DNA of 64,000 nucleotides from Methanolinea sp. (lineage in GTDB: Archaea; Halobacteriota; Methanomicrobia; Methanomicrobiales; Methanospirillaceae): positions 35,829-99,828 of the forward strand of contig JARYMB010000006.1 of the NCBI GenBank assembly GCA_029907345.1, written 5' to 3'. Below, piece after piece: positions 52,978 to 61,772 of this stretch. Each line of letters opens with the position of its first letter. Within the stretch, counting starts at the first letter, position 1. The position numbers were made by a program, and so were the translations under genes. The notes under the pieces were generated by a model. It was not told the DNA's origin. It saw only the letters and a list, made by a program, of their open reading frames with translations, and searched no databases.

Positions 52978-53238
52978 TCCCCTCTTTGTCATTTTAAGTG
53001 GGTAAGTCAACCTCTTCATCATTTGGAAGGACAGTTACATGCAGGCATTCCAACATTTTTCAGATTTCAATTGGTTTTTCCAAAGAAGATATTGCGACTT
53101 TCCATGAAGTCATCGCGAAACCGCCGCCGGGGCGCACCTTTTAGGGGCGGCGGGACCATCCTCAACTGGGGGTGCGGGGGGCGATGCAGTTCCCCCTTGA
53201 ATTGTTCACTAACCTGCTCACAACAGCAAAGAGCCACC
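52978..53238. repeat. Non-coding element with terminal inverted repeats, copy A
   Basis: The 261-bp element lies between hypC and a small membrane-protein gene. Its ends CTCTTTG (52982-52988) and CAAAGAG (53228-53234) are inverted. The start CTCTTTGTCATTTTAAGTGGGTAAGT and the 47-base core GCGACTTTCC...GCGCACCTT (53094-53140) match copy B at 59603, the core at 44 of 47 positions. No ORF is shared between copies, so it is MITE-like. This accounts for the 400-base gap after hypC. Confidence 0.65.
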
Positions 53239-53318
53239 TAACATAACGTATCGGGGCAATATGCTTATCTTCTTCGACAGAGAAAATAAAAAGAGATAAT
53301 GGAGAGGACGTGTTAAAA

Positions 53319-53498
53319 ATGGACAAAACAGGCGTAGCGAGTCTCATCGCCGGTATTATTCTCCTGGTTCTGGGAGCATATGGTGTATGGGTATTCCTGC
53401 CGGAAGTAATTCTGTTTTTGAAGGGCGTTATCGGAATACTCGCAATCCTGATTGGGATTTTCCTTGTCATCTTCGGAGTAATACTGATAAAGGATTGA
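53319..53498 (+). CDS. Small hydrophobic membrane protein (59 aa)
   Basis: MDKTGVASLIAGIILLVLGAYGVWVFLPEVILFLKGVIGILAILIGIFLVIFGVILIKD: two or three transmembrane helices and little else. The start is the ATG at 53319, or the GTG at 53310 used by the track; GAGAGGA lies close upstream of both. Similar short hydrophobic proteins are common and uncharacterised in methanogens. Confidence 0.7.
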   Translation: MDKTGVASLIAGIILLVLGAYGVWVFLPEVILFLKGVIGILAILIGIFLVIFGVILIKD

Positions 53499-53642
53499 AA
53501 CCAATTTTCTTGAAAGGCAATGCCCTTTTCCAAAGGCATTTAATTGAAAAAGGAATATTTCTTCCCGGAACGGGAAACGAAACGGACCCGGGGAGGGTGA
53601 AAATCTCCCGGGTATTGTGTATCCCTCCAGATCGGTGGTTGC

Positions 53643-54533
53643 ATGGATAGAATGAAAGTCCTGGTGGTGCTCCTTGTCATCTCCCTCTCTGGGAACGTAT
53701 TCTTCCTCGTCACAGGTGGAAACAACCCCGTATCAGAGAGGATTAGCCAATCCATCCTGTATGCATACCACCAGGCATTCCCCCCTCTGGACAACGAAAC
53801 CCTTTCGCTGACGGAAAACGAGAGCAACCAGACCTTTAACACTACTGAGGCCGTTCAACCGGGTGGTGAAAAGGAGTTCACTACCCGTGACATTCTCCTC
53901 ATGCTCGAGAAGAACGAGATCTCCGACGAGGAAATCCTGCAGATGCTCCTCTCCCTGGAGAACGAAACAATCCCTGCAGAAGAACAGGAAGTCAATGTAA
54001 CCCCGACACCAGACCCGAACGCCTGGAAGGTGTACGAGAGCTCGAAATGGCATTTTTCCGTTCCCTACCCACCATCCTGGACAGTGAAGGAAGGGACCTC
54101 GGCGAGCTCTGTGGTCACCATTACTGCACCCATCGAGACAACATGCAGTGGTGAAACCAAGCAGTGTTACCAGTATGTTGCATCACTCTCCGTATCGATC
54201 GATACCAATCCGGGGACGGGGGGTCTGGAAGAGTACTTCAACAAGAAGATAGCGTCGCTCCAGCGGCAGCTTGCAATCACCGCAACCAGTAAAAGTGCGA
54301 CAACGTATGTATCGGGTGAAAGGGCATACTGGATCGAATACTATACCAGGGATTCACGAGGGAACCCATCGAAGCGCTACATGCAATATTTTGCACTCCT
54401 CGACAAGAAGGTCTACATCCTTACCTATTCCGGCCCCTATTCAACGAATGAGAATGTATATTCACGCAACAAGGGAGATGTCCAGAAGATGATAGAAGGG
54501 TTCACCGTTAAAAGGGAGTACGTGGTAGTATAA
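53643..54533 (+). CDS. Membrane-anchored PsbP-like domain protein
   Basis: A 296-residue protein with an N-terminal signal anchor (VLVVLLVISLSGNVFFLVTGG), an acidic Asn/Glu-rich linker (50-125) with many N-x-T/S sites, and a C-terminal PsbP-like domain starting at WKVYESSKWHFSVPYPPSWTV. It displays EYFNKKIASLQRQL and the ending MIEGFTVKREY. PsbP-like domains in archaea are extracellular and of unknown function. The start is 53643 or 53652. Confidence 0.75.
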   Translation: MDRMKVLVVLLVISLSGNVFFLVTGGNNPVSERISQSILYAYHQAFPPLDNETLSLTENESNQTFNTTEAVQPGGEKEFTTRDILLMLEKNEISDEEILQMLLSLENETIPAEEQEVNVTPTPDPNAWKVYESSKWHFSVPYPPSWTVKEGTSASSVVTITAPIETTCSGETKQCYQYVASLSVSIDTNPGTGGLEEYFNKKIASLQRQLAITATSKSATTYVSGERAYWIEYYTRDSRGNPSKRYMQYFALLDKKVYILTYSGPYSTNENVYSRNKGDVQKMIEGFTVKREYVVV

Positions 54534-54769
54534 CGACGAGGATGGAGATTCGTCCGAATTTCCTGGTTAATGTTCATTTTTATGAATCATTCATATCTTT
54601 TTCACTATGAAATGGAGCCGGGAAAAAACCTGGTTGGTGGAAATACCTTATTGAATAGGGATCTTTCCCGAATAAAACTGTCATGGGAATTCACTGCTGT
54701 CCGGGTAGAAAACAGGTTGTAATTGAACCGATCGAGAAAATAAAATTTTTACCGGAGAAATGGAAAAAT

Positions 54770-55024
54770 TTAGAACTTTTCCACGTCTTCGGCCTTAATG
54801 GTCTTTCTGCCTTCGGAAGCTGCTGCATTGGCTGCTTTTCTGGCAACTTCAGCGATGTATTTTTCAGTCCTGGCAACGATTGCCCTCGTGCCATCCATGC
54901 TAATCCTCTCGGCACCACTGTTCTTGGCAATCCTGACCACTGGTGCGATGGGGAGGTCAAACGAGCTGCTCTTGGTTGACTTTGCCTTCTTCTTTACAGG
55001 TGCTTTCTTGACAGCTTTTGGCAT
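54770..55024 (-). CDS. Archaeal histone with lysine-rich N-terminal tail
   Basis: An 84-residue histone. The fold (DLPIAPVVRIAKNSGAERISMDGTRAIVARTEKYI...KAEDVEKF) is complete, with three helices and the RKTIKAEDV end. Ahead of it is a basic tail of about 20 residues, MPKAVKKAPVKKKAKSTKSSSF (nine lysines), absent from classical HMfA/HMfB of about 68 residues. The start is the ATG at 55024; the track adds 19 implausible residues. A TATA-like TTATATTTAAATA lies about 35-45 bases upstream. Confidence 0.93.
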   Translation of the reverse strand: MPKAVKKAPVKKKAKSTKSSSFDLPIAPVVRIAKNSGAERISMDGTRAIVARTEKYIAEVARKAANAAASEGRKTIKAEDVEKF

Positions 55025-55233
55025 AAACACGTGCCTCAAAAAACCATTGAGATAGAAGTATTTAAATATAATTGATCCCACCAGTTCAAAACCCGATTAT
55101 ATCAATCCCGGAAAAGAACCGTGCCTCCCCAGCGGGAATACTAAAAGACCGTGGTAACGATTATTCCCTGCGGGATAAAAAACTCCGTAGTTGGTTGTTA
55201 TGACAAATTCACACCAAAAAGGGTTCTTCCAGG

Positions 55234-55884
55234 TCAGCTGATCCCCACGACAACGTGGTGCAGTGTATCGACAGTTGCCCGAAGTGCCCTGCCGGCATCA
55301 CGCATGTGGTGGTACACTTCCCTTTTCTTCATGGCTCCCATGGGATCCTTCGTCTGGAAGAGCCGGGCCATGCTGTCGATATAGATATCGTCAATGGAAT
55401 GCATGGCCTGCCTTGCAGAACGGATCCGCCTCTCGATGGTTTTTGGGTCTGAGCCGATTGCAGTGACCCCTGCAGCCATACATCTCGTGCCCTTGAGGAG
55501 TTCATATGCCATCTGCACGATGGGAGTATCGGGTTCGACTCCGAAAGCAAACATCTCCCGGGCTGTCTCATAGGAGTAATTCACGATATAATCCATCTGG
55601 CGTGACAGGGTGTAAATGTCCTGGCGGTCGAAGGGTGTCGAGAATGAATCCATGAGTTTTTCTTCCATCTCGTAACGCATCTCGTCCACCGTTGCAGCCA
55701 TGACACGGAGTTCCGCCGGATCTCCGGCGGGCTTGGCCCCAAGCCAACGGACAAAGGATTCAACGCATTCAACGGTTTTTTCGGCCTGTTCTGCAAGCAT
55801 TGCCTCAAAATCGTATTCCACGGGGAAAATCATCTGGAATAATCCCTTCTTCTTCACTTTTTTGATAAAGGTCTCTTCTTTCAT
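55234..55884 (-). CDS. DUF47 (PhoU-like) phosphate transport regulator
   Basis: A 216-residue helical protein of the DUF47/TIGR00153 family, PhoU-like bundles encoded beside PiT transporters (FFPVEYDFEAMLAEQAEKTVECVESFVRWLG, SRQMDYIVNYSYETAREM, IDDIYIDSMARLFQTKDPMGAMKKREVYHHMRDAG). It lies four bases after the PiT gene on the same strand, so both are one unit; it probably controls or couples the transporter. Confidence 0.9.
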   Translation of the reverse strand: MKEETFIKKVKKKGLFQMIFPVEYDFEAMLAEQAEKTVECVESFVRWLGAKPAGDPAELRVMAATVDEMRYEMEEKLMDSFSTPFDRQDIYTLSRQMDYIVNYSYETAREMFAFGVEPDTPIVQMAYELLKGTRCMAAGVTAIGSDPKTIERRIRSARQAMHSIDDIYIDSMARLFQTKDPMGAMKKREVYHHMRDAGRALRATVDTLHHVVVGIS

Positions 55885-55888
55885 GGTA

Positions 55889-56914
55889 TCACCTCATGAA
55901 TGAGAAGAGCAGTGATCCTATGCCAAATGCAACAACGATGGTCGCAGGGATGGTCAGGACCATCACCGTGACGATTTCCCTGCCCACGTGCCACCGGACT
56001 TTTTTTGGATTTTCGGCAGCACCTACCCCGATTACCGATGCGGATATGATGTGGCTCGACGATACGGGGGCCCCGGCCAGGGTGGAAACAGCGAGGATTG
56101 CACCCGAAGATACCTGGGAATCGAAGGAATGGACGGGCTCTATCCTGAATATCCTTCGTCCCAGCGTTGTCATGATGCGCCACCCGCCAAGAAGTGTGCC
56201 TGTTCCGATAAGTGCCGCACAGAGGACCCGGGCCCAGAGGGGGACAGAGAAAACCGGGACGAGGCCTGAATAAAAGAGGACGAGGGCAATAATTCCAAGC
56301 TGTTTCTGGGAATCATTCGCACCATTGGAAAAAGCCATGAGTGCCGTGGAGCACCAGTTCAGGCGGACAAATATCCTGTTCACTCTCCGTTTTGCATTCC
56401 GGAGAGCCAGACGGGAAAGAGACCGCATCAAGTACCCACCTGCAAGACCAAGGAGAACTGATACCACGAGGAATATAATCACCCCGGATACTCCCGACAT
56501 CCGGGGTGAAGGAGAAAGCAGGTCGGTGATGCCCCAGTTGATACCTGCAGGCCCGCCGTGTGCCAGTCCGGCACCGATAAGGCCACCGATGAGACCATGC
56601 GTGGAGGATGACGGCAGGCCCCGCCACCATGTTACGATATTCCATGCTGTTGCCGCGAGAATTCCGGAGAGGATGACAGGGACCATCTCCGGGCCGCCTC
56701 TATCGGTCAGAAAACCGGAAATCGTGAGAGCGACCGCAGTCCCGCCAAGAATGGCTCCAATCACGTTGCAAAGAGCGACAAAGATGATCCCCTGCCGGGG
56801 GGTTGCCGACCGGGAGGCGATGAAAGTGGCGGCGACTGTGCTTGCGTCCTGGAATCCGTTTGTAAAGCAAAAAGCAAGGGATATGAGTATGGTGAGTATG
56901 ACAGCCTCGTACAT
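55889..56914 (-). CDS. PiT-family inorganic phosphate transporter
   Basis: A 341-residue membrane protein with about ten helices and the duplicated PiT signature: FCFTNGFQDASTVAATFIASR in the first half and AFSNGANDSQKQLGIIALVL in the second. Both halves contain the TH/SSSH motif (WRGLPSSSTHGLIGG and GAPVSSSHIISASVIGVG). It is a cation-phosphate symporter. The first repeat has F-x-D in place of the usual AND, as in many archaeal members. Co-transcribed with the DUF47 gene. Confidence 0.93.
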   Translation of the reverse strand: MYEAVILTILISLAFCFTNGFQDASTVAATFIASRSATPRQGIIFVALCNVIGAILGGTAVALTISGFLTDRGGPEMVPVILSGILAATAWNIVTWWRGLPSSSTHGLIGGLIGAGLAHGGPAGINWGITDLLSPSPRMSGVSGVIIFLVVSVLLGLAGGYLMRSLSRLALRNAKRRVNRIFVRLNWCSTALMAFSNGANDSQKQLGIIALVLFYSGLVPVFSVPLWARVLCAALIGTGTLLGGWRIMTTLGRRIFRIEPVHSFDSQVSSGAILAVSTLAGAPVSSSHIISASVIGVGAAENPKKVRWHVGREIVTVMVLTIPATIVVAFGIGSLLFSFMR

Positions 56915-57096
56915 ACCGGGTTTCTCTCAAATCGTTTTTCCCGGGGAGATCCGTTCCTGTTACATCAGAGGATTAACCCTTTTTCCAGGGAGATAGATCC
57001 ACCCGGTTGCTGCCTCCGTTAGATTAATAGAGTGCCTGACGAACCATAACAGTAGTGTTTCCTGATACTTTTCACCATTTCCCCGGGGGTATTAAA

Positions 57097-57342
57097 ATGC
57101 GCCTGAGACTGAAGGATGAAATGGAGTATGCCATCTGGAAGATTACAGGGCTCTCTATCCCTTACAACGAGAATGTTATACCCTGCCTTGCACAGAAGAT
57201 TGCACTGGAAACGGGAGAAGACCCTGGAGAGGTCAGCATGAAACTGTCGGCCCGGATCAAGGAGATTATCTGGGAAGATATCTCGAACCATTACAGGGTA
57301 AGAGAAAGCCGGAATGAAGTATTTGAACCCGCATACAAGTGA
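57097..57342 (+). CDS. Small conserved-looking protein of unknown function (81 aa)
   Basis: MRLRLKDEMEYAIWKITGLSIPYNENVIPCLAQKIALETGEDPGEVSMKLSARIKEIIWEDISNHYRV: a soluble, mostly helical protein without known motif. The start is the ATG at 57097, with GGGGGT seven bases upstream; the track uses a GTG at 57055. It may form a short unit with the lipoprotein gene 92 bases downstream. Confidence 0.6.
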   Translation: MRLRLKDEMEYAIWKITGLSIPYNENVIPCLAQKIALETGEDPGEVSMKLSARIKEIIWEDISNHYRVRESRNEVFEPAYK

Positions 57343-57434
57343 ACAGGGTTCCCGGCACCATACGCACAATTCTGATTAGGGAAAAAATATATCGACTCCG
57401 GTCGAACGTAGAAGCATTGTTCCGGGGTAGAACC

Positions 57435-57935
57435 ATGAAAAAAATACGTGGTTGTGCATTGTACCTATACATGACCGCACTCCTTGCAGGCCTCATTTTC
57501 CTGGGCGGGTGCATGCAATTCCAGGGCACCACCCCTCCCGGCAATACCATCCCCGTGCAGGCAACTCCGACGCCGGTCGTCGCTCTCCCCGGGGGAAATC
57601 CGTTCATCGGGACATGGCAGCATTTTGGGATTATCGGGACAAACAGGATAGCAATCCGGTTCGATTTTCTCGCGAATAATACAGGAAGGTTCGATCTCGT
57701 CGCACCGGACCTCGATCCACCCTTCACGAAATCCATGGTTTTTTCGTGGGAGTCTGATGGTGAGCGGCTTTGGCTCGGCTCTTCAAACGAGAAACAACAC
57801 CTGGACATCCGGCACGATGCCGGGTCCGACCTCCTGAAGGTCACTGCCGATAACGAATCGGGTCTTTTCATCGGTGAGGATTTCGTTCCGGGACCGTTCT
57901 ACTGGGAGTTTACGCGCGTACAGGACCAGAGCTGA
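57435..57935 (+). CDS. Predicted lipoprotein
   Basis: A 166-residue protein with signal and lipobox (LYLYMTALLAGLIFLGGC), a Pro/Thr linker (TPPGNTIPVQATPTPVVA), then a lipocalin-like small beta domain (GNPFIGTWQHFGIIGTNRIAIRFDFLANNTGRF, FSWESDGERLWLGSS, FYWEFTRVQ). The start is the ATG at 57435, with GGGGT six bases upstream. Function unknown; it is anchored outside the membrane. Confidence 0.75.
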   Translation: MKKIRGCALYLYMTALLAGLIFLGGCMQFQGTTPPGNTIPVQATPTPVVALPGGNPFIGTWQHFGIIGTNRIAIRFDFLANNTGRFDLVAPDLDPPFTKSMVFSWESDGERLWLGSSNEKQHLDIRHDAGSDLLKVTADNESGLFIGEDFVPGPFYWEFTRVQDQS

Positions 57936-58105
57936 TATCCAACACCAACGCCTTTTCTTTCACGGGAAGGAGTTGGAATGCGGGGATAACGGGTTCCCAT
58001 GTAGGCTGACTTTGTTTCTCTCCAAATGCCGTCGAACCGGAATTTTTTAACGGTCAGAAAGGATTGCACATGAACTGCTTTTTGAACCGGATGACAGAAA
58101 GGGAA

Positions 58106-58180
58106 TGCTGCTATGGGGATTCGAACCCCAGTCGCGGGCGTGAGAGGCCCGCATGATTGGCCGGACTACACTATAGCAGC
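58106..58180 (-). tRNA. tRNA-Glu (anticodon CUC)
   Basis: On the minus strand, acceptor GCTGCTA pairs with TAGCAGC, discriminator A. The anticodon stem CGGGC/GCCCG holds the loop CTCTCAC, giving CTC. The T arm is TGGGG-TTCGAAT-CCCCA. No intron or encoded CCA. A TATA-like CAATTTTATG lies about 35 bases upstream. Confidence 0.94.
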
Positions 58181-58366
58181 AACTGCCTGATTAAATGAGT
58201 CTTGGAGGCACATAAAATTGTTGTTGGCTTCTGTCCGCCCTGGCATTGATAACATGTGATAACAGTCCCCTCCCTTGTTTTTACAGCAGACGGCCGATTT
58301 TTCCCATCTTCGCGTCGGACCCACAGTTATATCTCTGCCATACAGCCACTGATATAGGAAAGGCGG

Positions 58367-59479
58367 ATGGCGGGACTGGAAGAACAGATCAGGGAACTTG
58401 AAGAGGAACTGCAGAGGACGCCCTACAACAAGGCGACGTCCAAGCACATCGGGAGGCTGAAGGCGAAAATTGCCCGCTTAAAAGACGAGGCAGTCTCCCG
58501 CGCGATGCGTGCCGGGGGCGGAAGCGAGGGGTACTCTGTCAGGAAATCAGGTGATGCAACTGTTGTACTTGTCGGTTTCCCGTCGACCGGGAAGAGCACG
58601 CTCCTCAATGTCCTGACAGGAACAAAGAGCGAGGTCGGGGCATATGCCTTCACGACCGTCTCGGTCGTCCCCGGGGCCCTCGAACACCGCGGTGCACGGA
58701 TCCAGATCCTCGATATCCCGGGCCTTATTGCGGGTGCAGCGATGGGAAAGGGGAGGGGCAAGGAAGTTATCGGGGTTGTCAGGAGCGCCGATCTCATCGT
58801 CATCCTCGTGGACATCTACAACGCCTCTCACGTCGATGTCCTCCTGTCGGAACTGTACGATGCAGGAATCCGCATCAACCGCCCCAAACCCGACATCACC
58901 ATCAGGAAGACGGCATCGGGCGGTGTGAGAATGAACCATGTCGGTGTCCTGGATCTCGATATCGAGGAGATACGGGCCATCCTGTCCGAGCACAGGATGG
59001 TGAATGCCGATGTCCTGATCAGGGGAAACGCAACGCAGGAGGATATCATCGATGCGATGCTCGGGAACCGGGTCTATATCCCTGCATTCGTTGCAGTCAA
59101 CAAGGTCGATCTCGTCGACGAAGCGACACGGGAAGCGATCAGGAACGATATTTCCCAAAGATTCGGGTCCCCACCCATCCTCATCTCTGCCCATACCGGT
59201 TACCACATGGAGGAATTCAAGGACTGGATTTTCGATACACTGGGGTTCATGCGGGTCTTTCTCAAACCCCAGAGCGGGGCTGCCGACCTCGAGGAACCCC
59301 TCATCATCAGGTCGGGGAGCACGGTCGGTGACGTGTGCCGCCGGTTGCACCGCGACTTCGTGGAGCGTTTCCGGTATGCGCGGGTCTGGGGAGAGTCTGT
59401 CAAGCATCCCGGCCAGAGGGTCGGCCTGTCCCACAAGTTAAAGGAAGGCGACCTGCTCTCCATCATCATAGAACATTAG
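58367..59479 (+). CDS. DRG-type Obg-family GTPase with TGS domain
   Basis: A 370-residue GTPase. The N-terminal helical region (1-60) is followed by G1 VGFPSTGKST, G2 AYAFTT, G3 DIPGLIAGAA, a DRG-specific insert, G4 AVNKVDLVD and G5 ISA. A C-terminal TGS domain (about 290-370; RVFLKPQSGAADLEEPLIIRSGSTVGDVC) follows. Archaeal DRGs associate with ribosomes. AGGAAAGGCGG precedes the ATG, and a TTATATC TATA element is about 40 bases upstream. Confidence 0.93.
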   Translation: MAGLEEQIRELEEELQRTPYNKATSKHIGRLKAKIARLKDEAVSRAMRAGGGSEGYSVRKSGDATVVLVGFPSTGKSTLLNVLTGTKSEVGAYAFTTVSVVPGALEHRGARIQILDIPGLIAGAAMGKGRGKEVIGVVRSADLIVILVDIYNASHVDVLLSELYDAGIRINRPKPDITIRKTASGGVRMNHVGVLDLDIEEIRAILSEHRMVNADVLIRGNATQEDIIDAMLGNRVYIPAFVAVNKVDLVDEATREAIRNDISQRFGSPPILISAHTGYHMEEFKDWIFDTLGFMRVFLKPQSGAADLEEPLIIRSGSTVGDVCRRLHRDFVERFRYARVWGESVKHPGQRVGLSHKLKEGDLLSIIIEH

Positions 59480-59602
59480 GAATGGTTCTGCCCGGGACAA
59501 AAATCGTCCCGGTGGCGGTTTTTCAGGAACAGGGCTGGATCAGGGGTGATGATTCTTCCTTTGACCAGCCGGGGTGTCACTGCAGGAAACGCAACTCACA
59601 AG

Positions 59603-59839
59603 TTGGCTCTTCGTCACATTAAAATGGGTAAGTTGCATGTGTGCACTACAGCCTTTTTTTGTCTTAATTTGGTTTATTTAAAGAAGAAACGGCGACTTTC
59701 CATGAATTTATCGTGAAACCGCCGCCGGGGCGCACCTTATTTTGGGGGAGGGGCGGGGGGACCAGCCTCATGCGGGGGTGCGGGGCGAGGCAGCCCCAAT
59801 TTGATGCTTCACTACCCAAATGGATTAGCGAAGAGCCAA
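59603..59839. repeat. Non-coding element with terminal inverted repeats, copy B
   Basis: The 237-bp element is bounded by perfect 11-bp inverted ends TTGGCTCTTCG (59603-59613) and CGAAGAGCCAA (59829-59839). It shares its left end (CTCTTCGTCA..TTAAAATGGGTAAGT), core (59692-59738) and right end (GCGAAGAGCCA) with copy A at 52978. Stops interrupt all frames in the core. It fills most of the 400-base gap between the GTPase and DJ-1 genes; otherwise I see nothing there. Confidence 0.65.
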
Positions 59840-59883
59840 AAATTTTACTTTTCCGCCTGAAATTGCAAAAATGGTTTTCCAGT

Positions 59884-60399
59884 TCATTGCTTCAGTGCAC
59901 GGACGATCGCGGCGGCAAATTCCGCTGCGGCAGCCGGGCCATTTGCCGTGATAAGGTTCCCGTCGATCACCACGGGACTACCTGTGAGCTTTGCCCCGCC
60001 CTTTTGCATCTCTTTGGTGGAGGACGGGCTCTCGTAACAGGTCGCCGATTTACCCTTCAGAATACCCGCATGCGCCAGCACCACGGGCGAGAGGCATATT
60101 GCTGCGACCAGCCTGTTGTTTTTGGAAAAGTATTTCACGAGCTGTTCCAGCATGTCATTGTTCCACAGGTGGACAGGGGATCCTGTTCCCCCGATGATGA
60201 CGATCCCGGCATAATCGGAAGGTTCCACCTCCTCGAGCGAGAGTGAAGCAGTCGCCCGGGCACCGAGCATACCCCTGCACTGTCCCCTCCGCGTGGAGGC
60301 GATATCCCATGTGATGCCGGATTTTTCAAATGCCTCGAGGGGCTTTGCGAGTTCCTCGTCCCTGAAATTCTCCGGAGGGATCACGACAAGGACTTTCAT
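59884..60399 (-). CDS. DJ-1/PfpI-family protein
   Basis: A 171-residue member of the DJ-1/PfpI/YajL superfamily. It begins MKVLVVIPPENFRDEELAKPLEAFE with the conserved Glu, then GIVIIGGTGSPVHLWNN and the nucleophilic elbow AAICLSPVVLAHAG with the reactive Cys. Members act as glyoxalases, deglycases or stress chaperones; the precise role here is unknown. The start is the ATG at 60399 (the track runs further upstream). Confidence 0.88.
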   Translation of the reverse strand: MKVLVVIPPENFRDEELAKPLEAFEKSGITWDIASTRRGQCRGMLGARATASLSLEEVEPSDYAGIVIIGGTGSPVHLWNNDMLEQLVKYFSKNNRLVAAICLSPVVLAHAGILKGKSATCYESPSSTKEMQKGGAKLTGSPVVIDGNLITANGPAAAAEFAAAIVRALKQ

Positions 60400-60466
60400 A
60401 GATGTAAAAAAACTCTCTCGGCAGTAATAAGGGTATTGCCGGGATGAAAAGATGATACCCTGTGCG

Positions 60467-60510
60467 TGCCACCGGTGGCATGAAGGCTGGTTTTTGAGAG
60501 AAAACCGGCC
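60467..60510. repeat. 14-bp palindrome and adjacent 10-bp hairpin
   Basis: TGCCACCGGTGGCA (60467-60480) is a perfect palindrome. Next to it GGCTGGTTTT (60485-60494) pairs with AAAACCGGCC (60501-60510). They lie in the 191-base gap between the DJ-1 start and the trm1 stop (both minus strand): the hairpin is a possible trm1 terminator and the palindrome a possible operator of DJ-1. Confidence 0.4.
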
Positions 60511-60590
60511 CCTCAATGGTCATTATTTCCTGATGCGTGATGAGACGGGTCAGCTGGCCTTCCCCATAGCGGGCCGCTTTTTCCCGTTGG

Positions 60591-61712
60591 TTACGTTCGA
60601 ACTTTGGCCAGGGCTTCGCGGAGTACAGAATGGGGCGCAATCGTCTTGATAGCGGTACCGCTGAAATGGGCCCGTGATGCTTCGTATCCCCTGTCCCTGA
60701 GGGACTGGATTACCTCGTCGATCGGGGGAGGGGATACGTGGAAATGGCGGGCCAGACGATGGTAGTCGTAATGGTAGGGGATATCAAGTTCGTTTCGGCA
60801 CGTTTGCACCAGTTTTTGGAGTTCTCCGCCCAGCCGGAACCCGCTTGGAGGGATGGACTCATGGAGAAGGTCCAGGATGTCCCCGTCCTGGAGATGCCCT
60901 GTCCAGAGTGGACCGACAGGTACAAGCGCAATCCTGCAATACGGGCATTCCTCCCCGGATGGCAGGATCCCGGTAGTATGGGTCCGGAATATGCAGGATG
61001 GGCACTGGAGGATGTATCCCATCACGCCAAGGGATCTGTCTGCCATTCGGGCTCCTCGAAGGAGGCGCACGTGGACACGACAGTAGTGCTCCCGCGAATA
61101 GGAAAAGAGGGGTTCGATTCCCCGGTCATACCTGGCAGCTGCCCTCGCGATAAATCCAAGGAGGATCCGGAGTCCGGTCTCTGCATGGTACTCGTTGTTC
61201 AGTGCGATTGCAAAATACCGTCGAATCCCGGCATTCCTGTGTGCACCGCAGAGGGGTGCCGTGTCTGTTGCAGTTACGAAGAGGAACCTGCCACACCCCT
61301 TCAGAGCCGAATCGATGAAAGGTGCGGGGCTGCCGAAAGGGTCGATATCAACGGTCTCAAAGACCCTTCCGGAGAGGAGACAGTTTGCGTCGGCAGAGAC
61401 AACCTCGACGGGAACACCGAGAATCTCACTATTCCTGCGGATGAGGGCGGCTGCCTGCGGGTCGCGGTCGTTGATAGTGACAGGGACTCCGCACTCCTTT
61501 GCGATGCGGAGTCCCCTGACACCTGTTGCACCCATCGCATCGAGATAACGGGAGACAGGGAGGGCTTTTGAGAGGAGCACCGTTGCATCCCGTGCAAGTT
61601 CCATACGGGGGTTGTAGAACACCGGTGCCGATCCGGGAGGGAAAGGGTGGAAAGGGTCGGTAGCGGGGACTAAAAACTTTACTCGTCCTTCCTCTGCCCA
61701 AACATACTCCAT
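60591..61712 (-). CDS. trm1: tRNA (guanine26-N2)-dimethyltransferase
   Basis: SAM-dependent methylation of G26 in tRNA. Class I methyltransferase core: VFYNPRMELARDATVLL, LDAMGATGVRGLRIA, NDRDPQAAALIRRN, VDIDPFGSPAPFIDSAL; a zinc site CPSC..CPYC (about 255-280) and a C-terminal domain. I start at the ATG at 61712 (MEYVWAEEGRVKFLVPA), giving 373 residues; a GTATAAGC element lies about 30 bases upstream. The track start at 61760 would precede that promoter. Confidence 0.92.
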   Translation of the reverse strand: MEYVWAEEGRVKFLVPATDPFHPFPPGSAPVFYNPRMELARDATVLLSKALPVSRYLDAMGATGVRGLRIAKECGVPVTINDRDPQAAALIRRNSEILGVPVEVVSADANCLLSGRVFETVDIDPFGSPAPFIDSALKGCGRFLFVTATDTAPLCGAHRNAGIRRYFAIALNNEYHAETGLRILLGFIARAAARYDRGIEPLFSYSREHYCRVHVRLLRGARMADRSLGVMGYILQCPSCIFRTHTTGILPSGEECPYCRIALVPVGPLWTGHLQDGDILDLLHESIPPSGFRLGGELQKLVQTCRNELDIPYHYDYHRLARHFHVSPPPIDEVIQSLRDRGYEASRAHFSGTAIKTIAPHSVLREALAKVRT

Positions 61713-61772
61713 AGCGGGAGAATGTGGCGGTTCGACACGCTTATACCTTCTCATCGGCAATGAGTTATGGCA

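Noticed and set aside
53105-53241. Possible 45-residue product inside repeat copy A (MKSSRNRRRG...)
   Set aside because: The same frame in copy B meets a stop after three codons, so the shared core is not coding.
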